64,000 nt of DNA from Mycolicibacterium rhodesiae JS60. GTDB taxonomy: Bacteria; Actinomycetota; Actinomycetes; Mycobacteriales; Mycobacteriaceae. The stretch's first letter is position 1; each line of letters opens with the position of its first letter. The notes below the pieces were generated by a model. That model was not told the origin of the DNA. It worked only from the letters and a program-made list of their open reading frames with translations, and searched no databases. The stretch lies in assembly GCA_000230935.2 (NCBI GenBank), contig AGIQ01000003.1:372001-436000 (forward strand), in the 5' to 3' direction. This document shows, piece after piece, positions 54,081 to 63,160 of the stretch. Position numbers and translations under genes: made by a program.

Positions 54081-54101
54081 TTTTGTGGGATCTCCACAAA
54101 A
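54081..54101. promoter_or_regulatory. MabR-type operator of the FAS-II operon
   Basis: TTTTGTGG-GATCT-CCACAAAA has perfect 8-bp arms. It contains TTTTGT-N9-ACAAAA, the recognised MabR motif, and lies 66 bp before fabD in a promoter region that is clearly richer in A/T than its surroundings. Confidence 0.9.
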
Positions 54102-54166
54102 ACCTAAGACAAGGTTCATAATCTCTTACACCGTGCAAATCCGGTTTCACAATGTTTTCTTAATGA

Positions 54167-55102
54167 GTGCCTCAAGAACCCGTGATCGCGCTGCTGGCGC
54201 CTGGCCAGGGATCGCAGACCCCCGGGATGCTCACCGAATGGCTCGAGCTGCCCGGCGCCGCCGAACAGATCAAGACCTGGTCGGATATCGCCGGTCTGGA
54301 TCTGGCCCGGCTGGGCACCACCGCGACGGCTGACGAGATCACCGACACCGCGGTCACCCAGCCCCTGGTTGTGGCGGCGACCCTGCTCGCCAACGCGGAA
54401 CTGGTCAAGCGCGGCACGCTGGCCGGGCGCACGACCGTCGTCGCAGGCCACTCCGTCGGTGAGATCGCGGCCTACGCGATTGCCGGCGTCATCTCCCCCG
54501 ACGATGCGGTCAAGCTGGCCGCCGTCCGCGGCGCCGAGATGGCCAAGGCCTGCGCCATCGAGCCGACCGGCATGTCGGCCGTCCTGGGCGGCGACGAGGC
54601 CGAGGTGCTGGCCCGCCTCGAGGCCCTCGACCTCGTTCCGGCCAACCGCAACGCCGCCGGCCAGATCGTGGCCGCCGGAGCGGTCGCGGCCCTGGAGAAG
54701 CTGGCCGAGGATCCGCCGGCCAAGGCCCGGGTGCGCCAGCTCGCCACCGCAGGCGCCTTCCACACGCACTACATGGCCTCCGCGCTCGACGCCTACGCCC
54801 AAGCCGTCACGACTACTTCAGCTTCAGCGCCGACGACCACGCTGTTGAGCAATTCCGACGGTCGGCCGGTATCTTCTGCGGCGGACGCGATGGAGAAGCT
54901 CGTCGCGCAATTGACCCGCCCGGTGCGCTGGGATCTGTGCACCGAAACCATGCGGCAGCTCTTTGAGAACGCAGAGGGCTCGGCGATCGTGGAATTCCCG
55001 CCCGCAGGAACTCTGGCCGGGATCGCCAAACGAGAACTTCGGGGGGTCGCCAACCGTGCGATCAAAACACCCGCAGATCTGGACGGACTCACCGAACTTT
55101 GA
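54167..55102 (+). CDS. fabD: Malonyl-CoA:ACP transacylase FabD
   Basis: This 311-residue enzyme moves malonyl from CoA to AcpM and is the entry point of FAS-II extender units. The active-site nucleophile is Ser96 in AGHSVGE. The oxyanion Gln is in LLAPGQGSQTPG (residues 10-21) and the catalytic His in GAFHTHYM near 200. The GTG at 54167 gives the known mycobacterial start MPQEPVIALL. It is the first gene of the fabD-acpM-kasA-kasB-accD6 operon. The start is unusual in having no clear ribosome-binding site. Confidence 0.95.
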   Translation: MPQEPVIALLAPGQGSQTPGMLTEWLELPGAAEQIKTWSDIAGLDLARLGTTATADEITDTAVTQPLVVAATLLANAELVKRGTLAGRTTVVAGHSVGEIAAYAIAGVISPDDAVKLAAVRGAEMAKACAIEPTGMSAVLGGDEAEVLARLEALDLVPANRNAAGQIVAAGAVAALEKLAEDPPAKARVRQLATAGAFHTHYMASALDAYAQAVTTTSASAPTTTLLSNSDGRPVSSAADAMEKLVAQLTRPVRWDLCTETMRQLFENAEGSAIVEFPPAGTLAGIAKRELRGVANRAIKTPADLDGLTEL

Positions 55103-55175
55103 GGAGTCGGCCGTCCAGGACAACCACATATCACGCGTAACACCCAGTAACACAACCAATTACGAAGGAGCCACT

Positions 55176-55472
55176 GTGCCCGCCTCTCAGGATGAAATCA
55201 TCGCCGGCCTCGCCGAGATCATCGAAGAAGTGACCGGTATCGAGCCGTCTGAGGTCACCCCGGAGAAGTCGTTCGTCGACGACTTGGACATCGACTCGCT
55301 GTCGATGGTGGAGATCGCCGTTCAGACCGAGGACAAGTACGGCGTGAAGATCCCGGACGAGGACCTCGCCGGTCTGCGCACCGTCGGTGACGTCGTCTCC
55401 TACATCCAGAAGCTCGAGGAAGAGAACCCCGAGGCTGCTGCCGCCCTGCGCGAGAAGTTCGCGGGCGAATGA
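55176..55472 (+). CDS. acpM: Meromycolate-extension acyl carrier protein AcpM
   Basis: The 98-residue carrier has the phosphopantetheine Ser41 in DIDSLSM and the long C-terminal tail typical of mycobacterial AcpM (KLEEENPEAAAALREKF). It carries growing meromycolate chains for KasA, KasB and the other FAS-II enzymes. GTG start at 55176 follows GAAGGAG. The stop overlaps the kasA start (ATGA), so the two are translationally coupled. Confidence 0.97.
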   Translation: MPASQDEIIAGLAEIIEEVTGIEPSEVTPEKSFVDDLDIDSLSMVEIAVQTEDKYGVKIPDEDLAGLRTVGDVVSYIQKLEEENPEAAAALREKFAGE

Positions 55473-56719
55473 GCAGGCCTTCCACGGCTAACGGCGGCTT
55501 CCCCAGCGTCGTCGTGACCGCCGTCGAGGCCACCACGGCGCTCGCCACGGATATCGAGAGCACGTGGAAGGGCCTGTTGGCAGGCGACAGCGGCATCCGC
55601 ATTCTCGAGGACGAGTTCGTCGACAAGTGGGACCTGCCGGTCCGTATCGGCGGGCACCTCGTCGAGGACATGGACAGCCACCTCACCCGCGTCGAACTGC
55701 GTCGCAATTCCTACGTGCAACGCATGTCTCTGGTGCTGGCCCGACGGCTGTGGGAGAACTCCGGTAAGCCCGAGGTCGATCCGGACCGCTTCGCGGTGGT
55801 GATCGGCACCGGTCTGGGTGGCGGCGAGAAGATCGTCGAGACCTACGACGCGATGAACGAGGGCGGCATTCGCAAGGTGTCGCCGCTGGCCGTTCAGATG
55901 GTCATGCCGAACGGTGCGGCCGCGGTCGCCGGCCTGGAACTGGGCGCCCGCGCCGGGGTCATCACCCCGGTGTCGGCGTGCGCGTCCGGGTCAGAGGCCA
56001 TCGCCCACGGGTGGCGGCAGATCGTCATGGGTGACGCGGACTTCGCGGTCGTCGGCGGTGTCGAGGGCACCATCGAGGCGTTGCCGATCGCTGCGTTCTC
56101 GATGATGCGCGCCATGTCGACGCGCAACGATGACCCCGCCGGGGCGTCGCGCCCGTTCGACAAGGATCGCGACGGGTTCGTCTTCGGCGAGGCCGGCTGC
56201 ATGATGATCATCGAGACCGAGGAGCACGCCAAGGCCCGTGGCGCCAAGCCGCTGGCCCGGGTCATGGGTGCGGGGATCACCTCGGACGCGTTCCACATGG
56301 TGGCTCCGGCGCCGGACGGCCTGCGTGCCGCCCAGGCGATGAAGCGGGCGATGGAGACGGCGGGCTTGTCGCCGGCGGACATCGACCACGTCAATGCGCA
56401 CGGAACAGCCACCCCGATCGGCGACACCGCCGAGGCCAACGCGCTTCGGGTCGCCGGGTGCGAGCAGGCCGCGGTCTACGCGCCGAAGTCGGCGCTGGGC
56501 CACTCCATCGGCGCCGTCGGCGCCCTGGAATCGGCGCTCACAGTGCTCGCGTTGCGTGACGGCGTCATCCCGCCCACGCTGAACTACGAGACACCGGATC
56601 CGGAGATCGATTTGGACATCGTCGCGGGCGAACCGCGCTACGGCGACTACCAGTACGCGATCAACAACTCGTTCGGGTTCGGCGGGCACAACGTGGCGCT
56701 GGTCTTCGGTCGCTACTGA
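55469..56719 (+). CDS. kasA: 3-oxoacyl-ACP synthase KasA
   Basis: The 416-residue elongating condensing enzyme has the thiolase-fold catalytic Cys in VSACASGSEAIAHG near residue 171 and His in VNAHGTATPIGDT near 311. A second His is in KSALGHSIGAVGAL near 345, with a conserved Lys between them. It adds malonyl units to acyl-AcpM up to medium-length meromycolate. It overlaps acpM and precedes the kasB paralogue by 32 bp. Target of thiolactomycin and related inhibitors in known mycobacteria. Confidence 0.97.
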   Translation: MSRPSTANGGFPSVVVTAVEATTALATDIESTWKGLLAGDSGIRILEDEFVDKWDLPVRIGGHLVEDMDSHLTRVELRRNSYVQRMSLVLARRLWENSGKPEVDPDRFAVVIGTGLGGGEKIVETYDAMNEGGIRKVSPLAVQMVMPNGAAAVAGLELGARAGVITPVSACASGSEAIAHGWRQIVMGDADFAVVGGVEGTIEALPIAAFSMMRAMSTRNDDPAGASRPFDKDRDGFVFGEAGCMMIIETEEHAKARGAKPLARVMGAGITSDAFHMVAPAPDGLRAAQAMKRAMETAGLSPADIDHVNAHGTATPIGDTAEANALRVAGCEQAAVYAPKSALGHSIGAVGALESALTVLALRDGVIPPTLNYETPDPEIDLDIVAGEPRYGDYQYAINNSFGFGGHNVALVFGRY

Positions 56720-56751
56720 GCCGTTCAGGGGGAAAGGATTAGCAGGAAGCA

Positions 56752-58014
56752 ATGGCAGGGTTGACACAATTGTCAACGGGGAATGGCTTCCCCAACGTGG
56801 TCGTCACCGGCATCGCGATGACGACCGCCCTGGCATCCGACGCCGAAGGCACCTGGAAGCGGGCGCTGGACGGTCAAAGCGGCATTCGTGTTCTCAACGA
56901 CCCCTTCGTCGAGACCTACGACCTGCCGGTCCGCATCGGGGGGCACCTGCTCGAGGATTTCGATGGTGAGCTGACGCGGGTCGAGCTGCGCAGGATGTCA
57001 TATCTGCAGAAGATGGCCACCGTCATCGGCCGCCGCGCCTGGCAGCACGCCGGGTCACCGGAAGTGGATTCCAAACGGCTGATGGTGGCTCTCGGCACCG
57101 GGATCGGTTCGTCCGAAGAACTGCTGTACGCCTACGAGGCGATGCGTGCCAAAGGCTTGCGAGCGGTGTCGCCGCTGGCAGTCCAGATGTACATGCCCAA
57201 CGCGGCCGCGGCGGCCGTCGGGCTCGAGCTCAAGGCGAGGGCCGGGGTCATCACCCCGGTCTCGGCTTGTGCCTCAGGCTCGGAGGCCATCGCCCAGGCC
57301 TGGCGACAGATCGTTCTCGGCGAAGCCGACATCGCGATATGCGGTGGCGTCGAGACCAAGATCGAGGCCGTGCCGATCGCGGGCTTCGCGCAGATGCGAA
57401 TCGTCCTGTCCACCACCAACGATGACCCGGCCGGCGCTTGTCGGCCGTTCGACAAGGACCGCAACGGGTTCGTCTTCGGTGAGGGCGGCGCGATGATGAT
57501 CATCGAGACCGAGGAGCACGCCAAGGCGCGCGGGGCCAACATCCTCGCGCGCATCATGGGCGCAGGCATCACCTCGGACGGCTACCACATCGTGGCACCC
57601 GACCCCAACGGTGAACAGGCGGGTCACGCGATCACACGGGCAATCCAGCTCGCGGGTCTGCAGCCCTCCGATATCGATCACATCAACGCCCACGCGACGG
57701 GCACCCAGGTGGGTGATGTCGCGGAAGGCAAAGCGATCAACAATGCTCTCGGCACTCATCGCCCGGCGGTCTACGCGCCCAAATCGGCGCTGGGCCACTC
57801 GGTGGGTGCCGTCGGCGCGGTGGAGTCGATCCTCACCGTGCTCGCGCTGCGGGACGGCGTCGTGCCGCCCACGCTCAACCTGCGCAACCTCGATCCGGAG
57901 ATCGATCTGGACGTGGTGGCCGGCGAACCCCGGCCAGGCAACTACCAGTACGCGATCAACAACTCGTTCGGATTCGGTGGTCACAACGTGGCGATCGCCT
58001 TCGGGAAGTACTGA
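56752..58014 (+). CDS. kasB: 3-oxoacyl-ACP synthase KasB
   Basis: The 420-residue paralogue of KasA has the same catalytic set: Cys in VSACASGSEAIAQAW, His in INAHATGTQVGD and His in KSALGHSVGAVGAV. KasB extends the meromycolate to full length, and in M. tuberculosis its loss gives shorter mycolates and loss of acid-fastness. The two paralogues are similar along their whole length. ATG 56752 has GGGGGAAAGGA upstream. 58 bp separate it from accD6. Confidence 0.96.
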   Translation: MAGLTQLSTGNGFPNVVVTGIAMTTALASDAEGTWKRALDGQSGIRVLNDPFVETYDLPVRIGGHLLEDFDGELTRVELRRMSYLQKMATVIGRRAWQHAGSPEVDSKRLMVALGTGIGSSEELLYAYEAMRAKGLRAVSPLAVQMYMPNAAAAAVGLELKARAGVITPVSACASGSEAIAQAWRQIVLGEADIAICGGVETKIEAVPIAGFAQMRIVLSTTNDDPAGACRPFDKDRNGFVFGEGGAMMIIETEEHAKARGANILARIMGAGITSDGYHIVAPDPNGEQAGHAITRAIQLAGLQPSDIDHINAHATGTQVGDVAEGKAINNALGTHRPAVYAPKSALGHSVGAVGAVESILTVLALRDGVVPPTLNLRNLDPEIDLDVVAGEPRPGNYQYAINNSFGFGGHNVAIAFGKY

Positions 58015-58031
58015 CAACACCACGTGTGTTG
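58015..58031. promoter_or_regulatory. Inverted repeat between kasB and accD6
   Basis: CAACAC-CACGT-GTGTTG has perfect 6-bp arms and begins one base after the kasB TGA stop. It may be a transcript stem-loop or an operator for a separate accD6 promoter; no run of T follows. Confidence 0.35.
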
Positions 58032-58072
58032 ACGGTGCCGACTGAAACCCCGTGCGCATATAGGAGGTTCAG

Positions 58073-59494
58073 ATGACGACCATCGCCCCTGAGACTGTCG
58101 GCGAATCGCTCGACCCGCGTGACCCGCTACTGCGGCTGTCCACGTTCTTCGACGACGGCTCGGTCGAGCTGCTGCACGAGCGTGACCGCTCCGGAGTGCT
58201 GTCGGCGGCCGGCACCGTCAACGGCGTGCGCACCATCGCGTTCTGCACCGACGGGACCGTCATGGGCGGCGCGATGGGAGTCGAGGGCTGCCAGCACATC
58301 GTCAACGCCTACGACACCGCCATCGAGGAGCAGAGCCCGATCGTGGGCATCTGGCACTCCGGCGGTGCCCGGCTGGCCGAGGGAGTCAAGGCGCTGCATG
58401 CGGTCGGACTGGTCTTCGAGGCCATGATCCGCGCGTCGGGCTACATCCCGCAGATCTCGGTCGTGGTCGGCTTCGCCGCCGGCGGCGCCGCCTACGGTCC
58501 CGCACTGACCGACGTCGTCATCATGGCGCACGAGGGCCGGGTGTTCGTCACCGGACCCGACGTCGTGCGCAGCGTGACCGGCGAGGACGTCGACATGGCC
58601 TCCCTCGGCGGCCCCGACACCCACCACAAGAAGTCCGGTGTGTGCCACATCGTCGCCACCGACGAACTCGACGCCTACGCGCGCGGTCGCCGGTTGATCG
58701 GATTGTTCTCCCAGCAAGGTCATTTCGACAAGAGCAAGGCCGAGGCCGGCGACTCCGACCTGCATGCGCTGCTGCCCGAGTCACCCCGTCGCGCCTATGA
58801 CGTGCACCCACTGGTGGAGGCACTGCTGGATGCGGACACCCCGTTCGAGGAATTCCAGGGCAAGTGGGCGCCGTCGATCGTCGTCGGCCTTGGCCGGCTC
58901 TCCGGCCGCACCGTCGGCGTGATCGCCAACAACCCGCTGCGCCTGGGTGGCTGCCTGAACTCCGAAAGTGCCGAGAAGTCAGCACGTTTCGTGCGCCTGT
59001 GTGATGCCTTCGGCATCCCGCTGGTGGTCGTCGTCGACGTTCCTGGTTACCTGCCCGGCGTCGATCAGGAGTGGGGCGGGGTCGTGCGCCGCGGCGCCAA
59101 GCTGCTGCACGCCTTCGGCGAGGCGACCGTCCCCCGGGTCACGCTGGTGACGCGAAAGATCTACGGCGGGGCCTACATTGCGATGAACTCGCGGTCACTG
59201 GGCGCCACCAAGGTGTTCGCCTGGCCGGACGCCGAGGTCGCTGTGATGGGCGCCAAGGCTGCTGTCGGCATCCTGCACAAGAAGAAGCTGGCCGCCGCGC
59301 CGGATCACGAGCGGGAAGCCCTGCACGAGGAACTGGCCGCCGAGCACGAGCGGATCGCCGGCGGCGTGGACAGCGCAGTCGAGATCGGCGTTGTCGACGA
59401 GAAGATCGACCCGGCGCACACTCGCAGCAAGCTGACGCAGGCACTCGCCGAGGCTCCGGCCCGTCGTGGGCGGCACAAGAACATCCCGCTGTAG
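58073..59494 (+). CDS. accD6: Acyl-CoA carboxylase beta subunit AccD6
   Basis: This 473-residue carboxyltransferase subunit, with the alpha subunit AccA3, makes malonyl-CoA for fatty and mycolic acid synthesis. The crotonase-like halves have the oxyanion motifs VVGFAAGGAAYGPAL near 133 and TLVTRKIYGGAYIAMNS near 355. Acyl-CoA and biotin binding segments are complete. TAGGAGG precedes the ATG. It is the last gene of the FAS-II cluster. The length is typical of AccD6 (shorter than AccD4/AccD5). Confidence 0.96.
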   Translation: MTTIAPETVGESLDPRDPLLRLSTFFDDGSVELLHERDRSGVLSAAGTVNGVRTIAFCTDGTVMGGAMGVEGCQHIVNAYDTAIEEQSPIVGIWHSGGARLAEGVKALHAVGLVFEAMIRASGYIPQISVVVGFAAGGAAYGPALTDVVIMAHEGRVFVTGPDVVRSVTGEDVDMASLGGPDTHHKKSGVCHIVATDELDAYARGRRLIGLFSQQGHFDKSKAEAGDSDLHALLPESPRRAYDVHPLVEALLDADTPFEEFQGKWAPSIVVGLGRLSGRTVGVIANNPLRLGGCLNSESAEKSARFVRLCDAFGIPLVVVVDVPGYLPGVDQEWGGVVRRGAKLLHAFGEATVPRVTLVTRKIYGGAYIAMNSRSLGATKVFAWPDAEVAVMGAKAAVGILHKKKLAAAPDHEREALHEELAAEHERIAGGVDSAVEIGVVDEKIDPAHTRSKLTQALAEAPARRGRHKNIPL

Positions 59495-59517
59495 TTCCCA
59501 GCGCGAGCAATATTGGT

Positions 59518-60423
59518 CTAGATCACCGCGCGCTGAGCACCTTCGGCGCGGATGCGCATGGCGTCGCGCCCCGGCGGAACGCCGAACAACCGGCGGTACT
59601 CACGGGTGAACTGCGAAGGGCTGTCATAGCCGACGCGATGCCCGACGCCTGCGATGTCGCCGGGCTCGCTGACCAGCATCGAGCGGGCCTCCTGCAGTCG
59701 AATGCGCTTCTGAAACTGCAAGGGGCTCATGGCGGTAACGCCCCGGAAGTGCCGATGAAACGTCGACGGGCTCATCCCGGCCACCGCAGCCAGCTCCTCG
59801 ATGCGCATCGGTTCGGCGTAGTTCTCCCTGATCCAGCCGATGGCCCGGCTGACATAGGACAGGTTGCTGTCGGCCAGTCCGATCTGCCGCACCGTCTCCC
59901 CCTGCGGCCCGGTCAGCAATCGCCAGACGATCTCACGCTCGATCAGTGGCGCCAAGATGGTTGCATCCGAAGGTTTTTCGAGCAGTCGCAACAACCGGAC
60001 CCCCGCATCGAGCAACTCGGCATCGGCGTCAGATGTCGACATTGCCGAATTCGCGGTCCCGCCGCGAGCCCACCGTCCCGCCGGCGCCTGCAACACCAGA
60101 CCGGCCACCACCGCGGGCCGCAGCACCAGCGCCATCCCCAATGACGGCCCGTCCCCGGTATCGATGAAGTGCCCGGTGACCGGTAGATCGGCGGTCACGA
60201 CCAGACACTGCCCCGCGCGGTACTCGTGGACCTCGTCGCCGAGCAGCAGGCGCTTGCCGCCTCGGGCCATCACGACGACCAGCGGTTCGGTCAGCGAGTA
60301 GTCCGGTGTCGCCGATGCCGCCACCCGCGACAGCAGCAGCCCGTCGATCGAGGTCCGCAGGTCGGCCCTGGCGTGGGCCGCGATCAAGTCGCACATCTCC
60401 GCCAGCCGACTCTCGCGGTCCAT
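59518..60423 (-). CDS. AraC-family transcriptional regulator (CupN/AraC_N type)
   Basis: The product has 301 residues. An N-terminal cupin-like sensor (about 25-130, DYSLTEPLVVVMARGGKRLLLGDEVHEYRAGQ) is followed by a double helix-turn-helix of the AraC type (about 190-290, AMRIEELAAVAGMSPSTFHRHFRG and GDIAGVGHRVGYDSPSQFTREYRRLFG). It is divergent from the aldo/keto reductase gene at 60541, which it probably activates. Such pairs often respond to toxic aldehydes, but the inducer is unknown. Confidence 0.9.
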   Translation of the reverse strand: MDRESRLAEMCDLIAAHARADLRTSIDGLLLSRVAASATPDYSLTEPLVVVMARGGKRLLLGDEVHEYRAGQCLVVTADLPVTGHFIDTGDGPSLGMALVLRPAVVAGLVLQAPAGRWARGGTANSAMSTSDADAELLDAGVRLLRLLEKPSDATILAPLIEREIVWRLLTGPQGETVRQIGLADSNLSYVSRAIGWIRENYAEPMRIEELAAVAGMSPSTFHRHFRGVTAMSPLQFQKRIRLQEARSMLVSEPGDIAGVGHRVGYDSPSQFTREYRRLFGVPPGRDAMRIRAEGAQRAVI

Positions 60424-60540
60424 GTCCAGATCTCATCAAAATTGATCGGATCATGCAAGAGCTGGATCGCATCGGTCTACCTCTGTGCTTGTTATTCGCC
60501 TTTGATTGACATGTCAGACACACCCATTAAGGAGCGTTTC

Positions 60541-61623
60541 ATGCCACTCGATCACTACGTCACCCTGGGCCGGTCCGGTCTGCGGGTCAGCCCGTTCGCC
60601 CTCGGCGCGATGACGTTCGGCGAAGACGCCGGCGGAGCAGGTTCCAGCGTCGAGGAGTCCGAGAAGATCCTCGAGGCCTACCTGGATCGCGGCGGCAATT
60701 TCGTCGACACCGCCAACTTCTACACCAACGGCCATTCGGAGAAGATCCTCGGCGATTGGTTCGCCGCCCGCCCGGGCCGGCGCGACCGGGTTGTGCTGGC
60801 CTCGAAGTTCTTCGCCAATCTGCACCCCGGCGATCCCAACGGCGGCGGTGCCGGACGTGGCGCGATCCTCGCGCAGCTGCGAGAAACATTGCGCCGCTTG
60901 AACACCGACTATCTGGACCTGTACTGGTTGCACAACTGGGACCGCAACACCCCGATCGAGGAGACCCTGCGCACGCTCGACGACCTGGTGCGCGCCGGCA
61001 CCATTCGCTACATCGGGTTCTCCAACACCCCCGGATGGGTGACCGCCCAGGCGCAGACCACGGCGGTGCTACGCGGGTGGACGCCGCTGATCGCACTGCA
61101 GGTCGAATACTCGCTGCTGGCACGCACTGTCGAGGGCGAACTGGCGCCGCTGGCGCTCGACCAGGGCATGGCGCTGGTGCCGTGGAGCCCGCTGAAGAAC
61201 GGCTTCCTGTCTGGCAAGTACCGCCGCGGGGCGACCGTCGATGATTCGGTGCGCGCCACCTACGTCGGCGGACCCAGCGAGGACGAGTTCGTGGTCATCG
61301 ACGCGGTCACCGCCGTCGCCGATGAGATCGGCACGACGCCGGCCGCGGTGGCACTGGCCTGGCTGCGGGCCCGGCAGGGCACTGTCGTACCGATACTGGG
61401 GGCGCGGCGGATGGCGCATCTCGAGGACAACCTGGCGGCGGTCGACGTCATGCTGACTCCGGCGCAGCTGCGCCGCCTCGACGAGGTGTCCGCGCCGACG
61501 CTGAGCTACCCGGCCGACGTGAATGGCGCGACCCGCTCGATGCTGCAGTTCGCCGGCACCACCGTGGACGGCGAGCCGTCCACCGTCTATCCCCCGCTGA
61601 CCCAGAGTGCCATCCGGTACTGA
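60541..61623 (+). CDS. Aldo/keto reductase
   Basis: This 360-residue NADPH-dependent TIM-barrel enzyme opens LGRSGLRVSPFALGAMTFGED. The catalytic Asp-Tyr-Lys-His set is seen in FVDTANFYTNG (about 57-67), the ASKFFANL Lys and the YWLHNWD His near 142. GFSNTPGWV and the cofactor-binding VPILGARRMAHLEDNL are near 280. TAAGGAG precedes the ATG at 60541. It stands alone beside a divergent AraC regulator. Substrate unknown; reduction of reactive carbonyls is typical. Confidence 0.92.
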   Translation: MPLDHYVTLGRSGLRVSPFALGAMTFGEDAGGAGSSVEESEKILEAYLDRGGNFVDTANFYTNGHSEKILGDWFAARPGRRDRVVLASKFFANLHPGDPNGGGAGRGAILAQLRETLRRLNTDYLDLYWLHNWDRNTPIEETLRTLDDLVRAGTIRYIGFSNTPGWVTAQAQTTAVLRGWTPLIALQVEYSLLARTVEGELAPLALDQGMALVPWSPLKNGFLSGKYRRGATVDDSVRATYVGGPSEDEFVVIDAVTAVADEIGTTPAAVALAWLRARQGTVVPILGARRMAHLEDNLAAVDVMLTPAQLRRLDEVSAPTLSYPADVNGATRSMLQFAGTTVDGEPSTVYPPLTQSAIRY

Positions 61624-61624
61624 A

Positions 61625-63160
61625 TCAGGCGCGCGCCAGCAGCTCCTCGGCCGCGGCCAGTGTCCGGTTGCGGTCGGACTCGACCAGCCCGATGCGGGTC
61701 CGCCTGTCCACGATGTCATCGGCGCTCAGCGCGCCTTCGTGCGTCACGGCGAACTCGAATTCCGCACGGGTGACGTCGATTCCGTCGGCAACCTGGTCGG
61801 TCGGCCGTTCGCATCGCGCCGAGGCGATCACGTTCGGCGCTTCGGCGCCGTATCGGGCGACCAGGGAGCTCGGCAGATGACTCGTCGTGCGCAGTGTGGC
61901 AACAGGATTGGCGGCGGCGCCGACCAGCGGCAGATTCCGGGTGCGGCACGGCCGGGTGGAGATCGAGCGGGCAGTCAGCGCGCGATCGACAGCATCCTCG
62001 GCCATGTGCCGGTATTCGGTGAGCTTGCCGCCGACGATGCTGAACATGCCCGAATCGGACTCGATGACCGCGTGCTCCCTCGAGAGGTCCGACGTCCGGC
62101 CCTCACCGGTATCGATCAAGGGGCGCAATCCTGCGTAGGAGCCCTTCACATCAGCGGTCGTCAGCGCGCTACCCAGCGCTGTGTTGACGGTGTCGAGCAG
62201 GAAGCTGATCTCGCCGGGAGTCGGTTCCGGCACGTCGGGAATCGGCCCAGGGGCGTCCTCGTCAGTCAGCCCGAGGTAGACGCGGCCGAGCTGCTCGGGC
62301 ATCGCGAACACGAACCGGTTGATCTCACCGGGGATCGGAATGGTCAGCGCGGCAGTCGGATTGCCGAACGAGGCGGCGTCGAACACCAGGTGCGTGCCCC
62401 GGCTCGGCCGCAGCTTGATGGCGGAATCCACCTCGCCGGCCCACACGCCCGTCGCGTTGATCACCGCGCGCGCCGTCACGTCCAGGGTCTCGCCGGTCAA
62501 CTCGTCACACAGTTGTACCGAGCTGCCGGTGGCGGCCACCGCGGACACCCGGGTCAGGACCCGCGCCCCGTGCTGCGCGGCGGTGCGCGCGACGGCGGTC
62601 ACCAGCCTGGCGTCGTCGATCAGCTGGCCGTCGTAGGCGAGCAGACCGCCGTCGAGACCGTCGCGACGCACGGTCGGCGCCATCGCCACCGACTGCGAAA
62701 CGCCGATCCGCCGTGACCGCGGCAACGTCGACGACTTGGTACCGGCCAGGATCCGCAGTGCGTCGCCGGCGACGAAACCGGTTCGTATCAAAGCTCGTTG
62801 GGTTCGGCCCATCGACGGCAGCAGCGGGACCAGCTGCGGCATCGGCCTGACCAGATGCGGGGCGTTGCGGGTCATCAGGATTCCACGCTCGACCGCGCTG
62901 CGCCGTGCGATGCCGACATTGCCGGTGGCCAGATAACGCAGGCCACCGTGGACCAGCTTGGAACTCCAGCGGCTGGTACCGAAGGCGAGGTCGTGCTTCT
63001 CGATGAGCAACACCGACAACCCGCGGCTGGCCGCGTCGAGTGCGATACCGGTGCCGGTGATGCCGGCGCCGATGACGACGACGTCGACGCGGCCGTCGTC
63101 ACCGAGATCGGCCAGTTCGGCACTCCGCCGGGCGGCATTCAGGGCAGTGAGGTCACTCAT
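61625..63160 (-). CDS. glpD: Glycerol-3-phosphate dehydrogenase, FAD-dependent (GlpD)
   Basis: The product has 511 residues. The FAD-binding dinucleotide motif is VVIGAGITGTGIALDAASRG (about 28-47), followed by SRWSSKLVHGGLRYL (about 63-77), typical of GlpD. The C-terminal capping domain includes VGGKLTEYRHMAEDAVDRAL near 375. It oxidises sn-glycerol-3-phosphate to dihydroxyacetone phosphate at the membrane, with electrons to quinone. Its ATG overlaps the stop of the TetR gene (ATGA), so the regulator and the enzyme are co-expressed. This matches the arrangement around glpD1 in M. tuberculosis. Confidence 0.93.
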   Translation of the reverse strand: MSDLTALNAARRSAELADLGDDGRVDVVVIGAGITGTGIALDAASRGLSVLLIEKHDLAFGTSRWSSKLVHGGLRYLATGNVGIARRSAVERGILMTRNAPHLVRPMPQLVPLLPSMGRTQRALIRTGFVAGDALRILAGTKSSTLPRSRRIGVSQSVAMAPTVRRDGLDGGLLAYDGQLIDDARLVTAVARTAAQHGARVLTRVSAVAATGSSVQLCDELTGETLDVTARAVINATGVWAGEVDSAIKLRPSRGTHLVFDAASFGNPTAALTIPIPGEINRFVFAMPEQLGRVYLGLTDEDAPGPIPDVPEPTPGEISFLLDTVNTALGSALTTADVKGSYAGLRPLIDTGEGRTSDLSREHAVIESDSGMFSIVGGKLTEYRHMAEDAVDRALTARSISTRPCRTRNLPLVGAAANPVATLRTTSHLPSSLVARYGAEAPNVIASARCERPTDQVADGIDVTRAEFEFAVTHEGALSADDIVDRRTRIGLVESDRNRTLAAAEELLARA

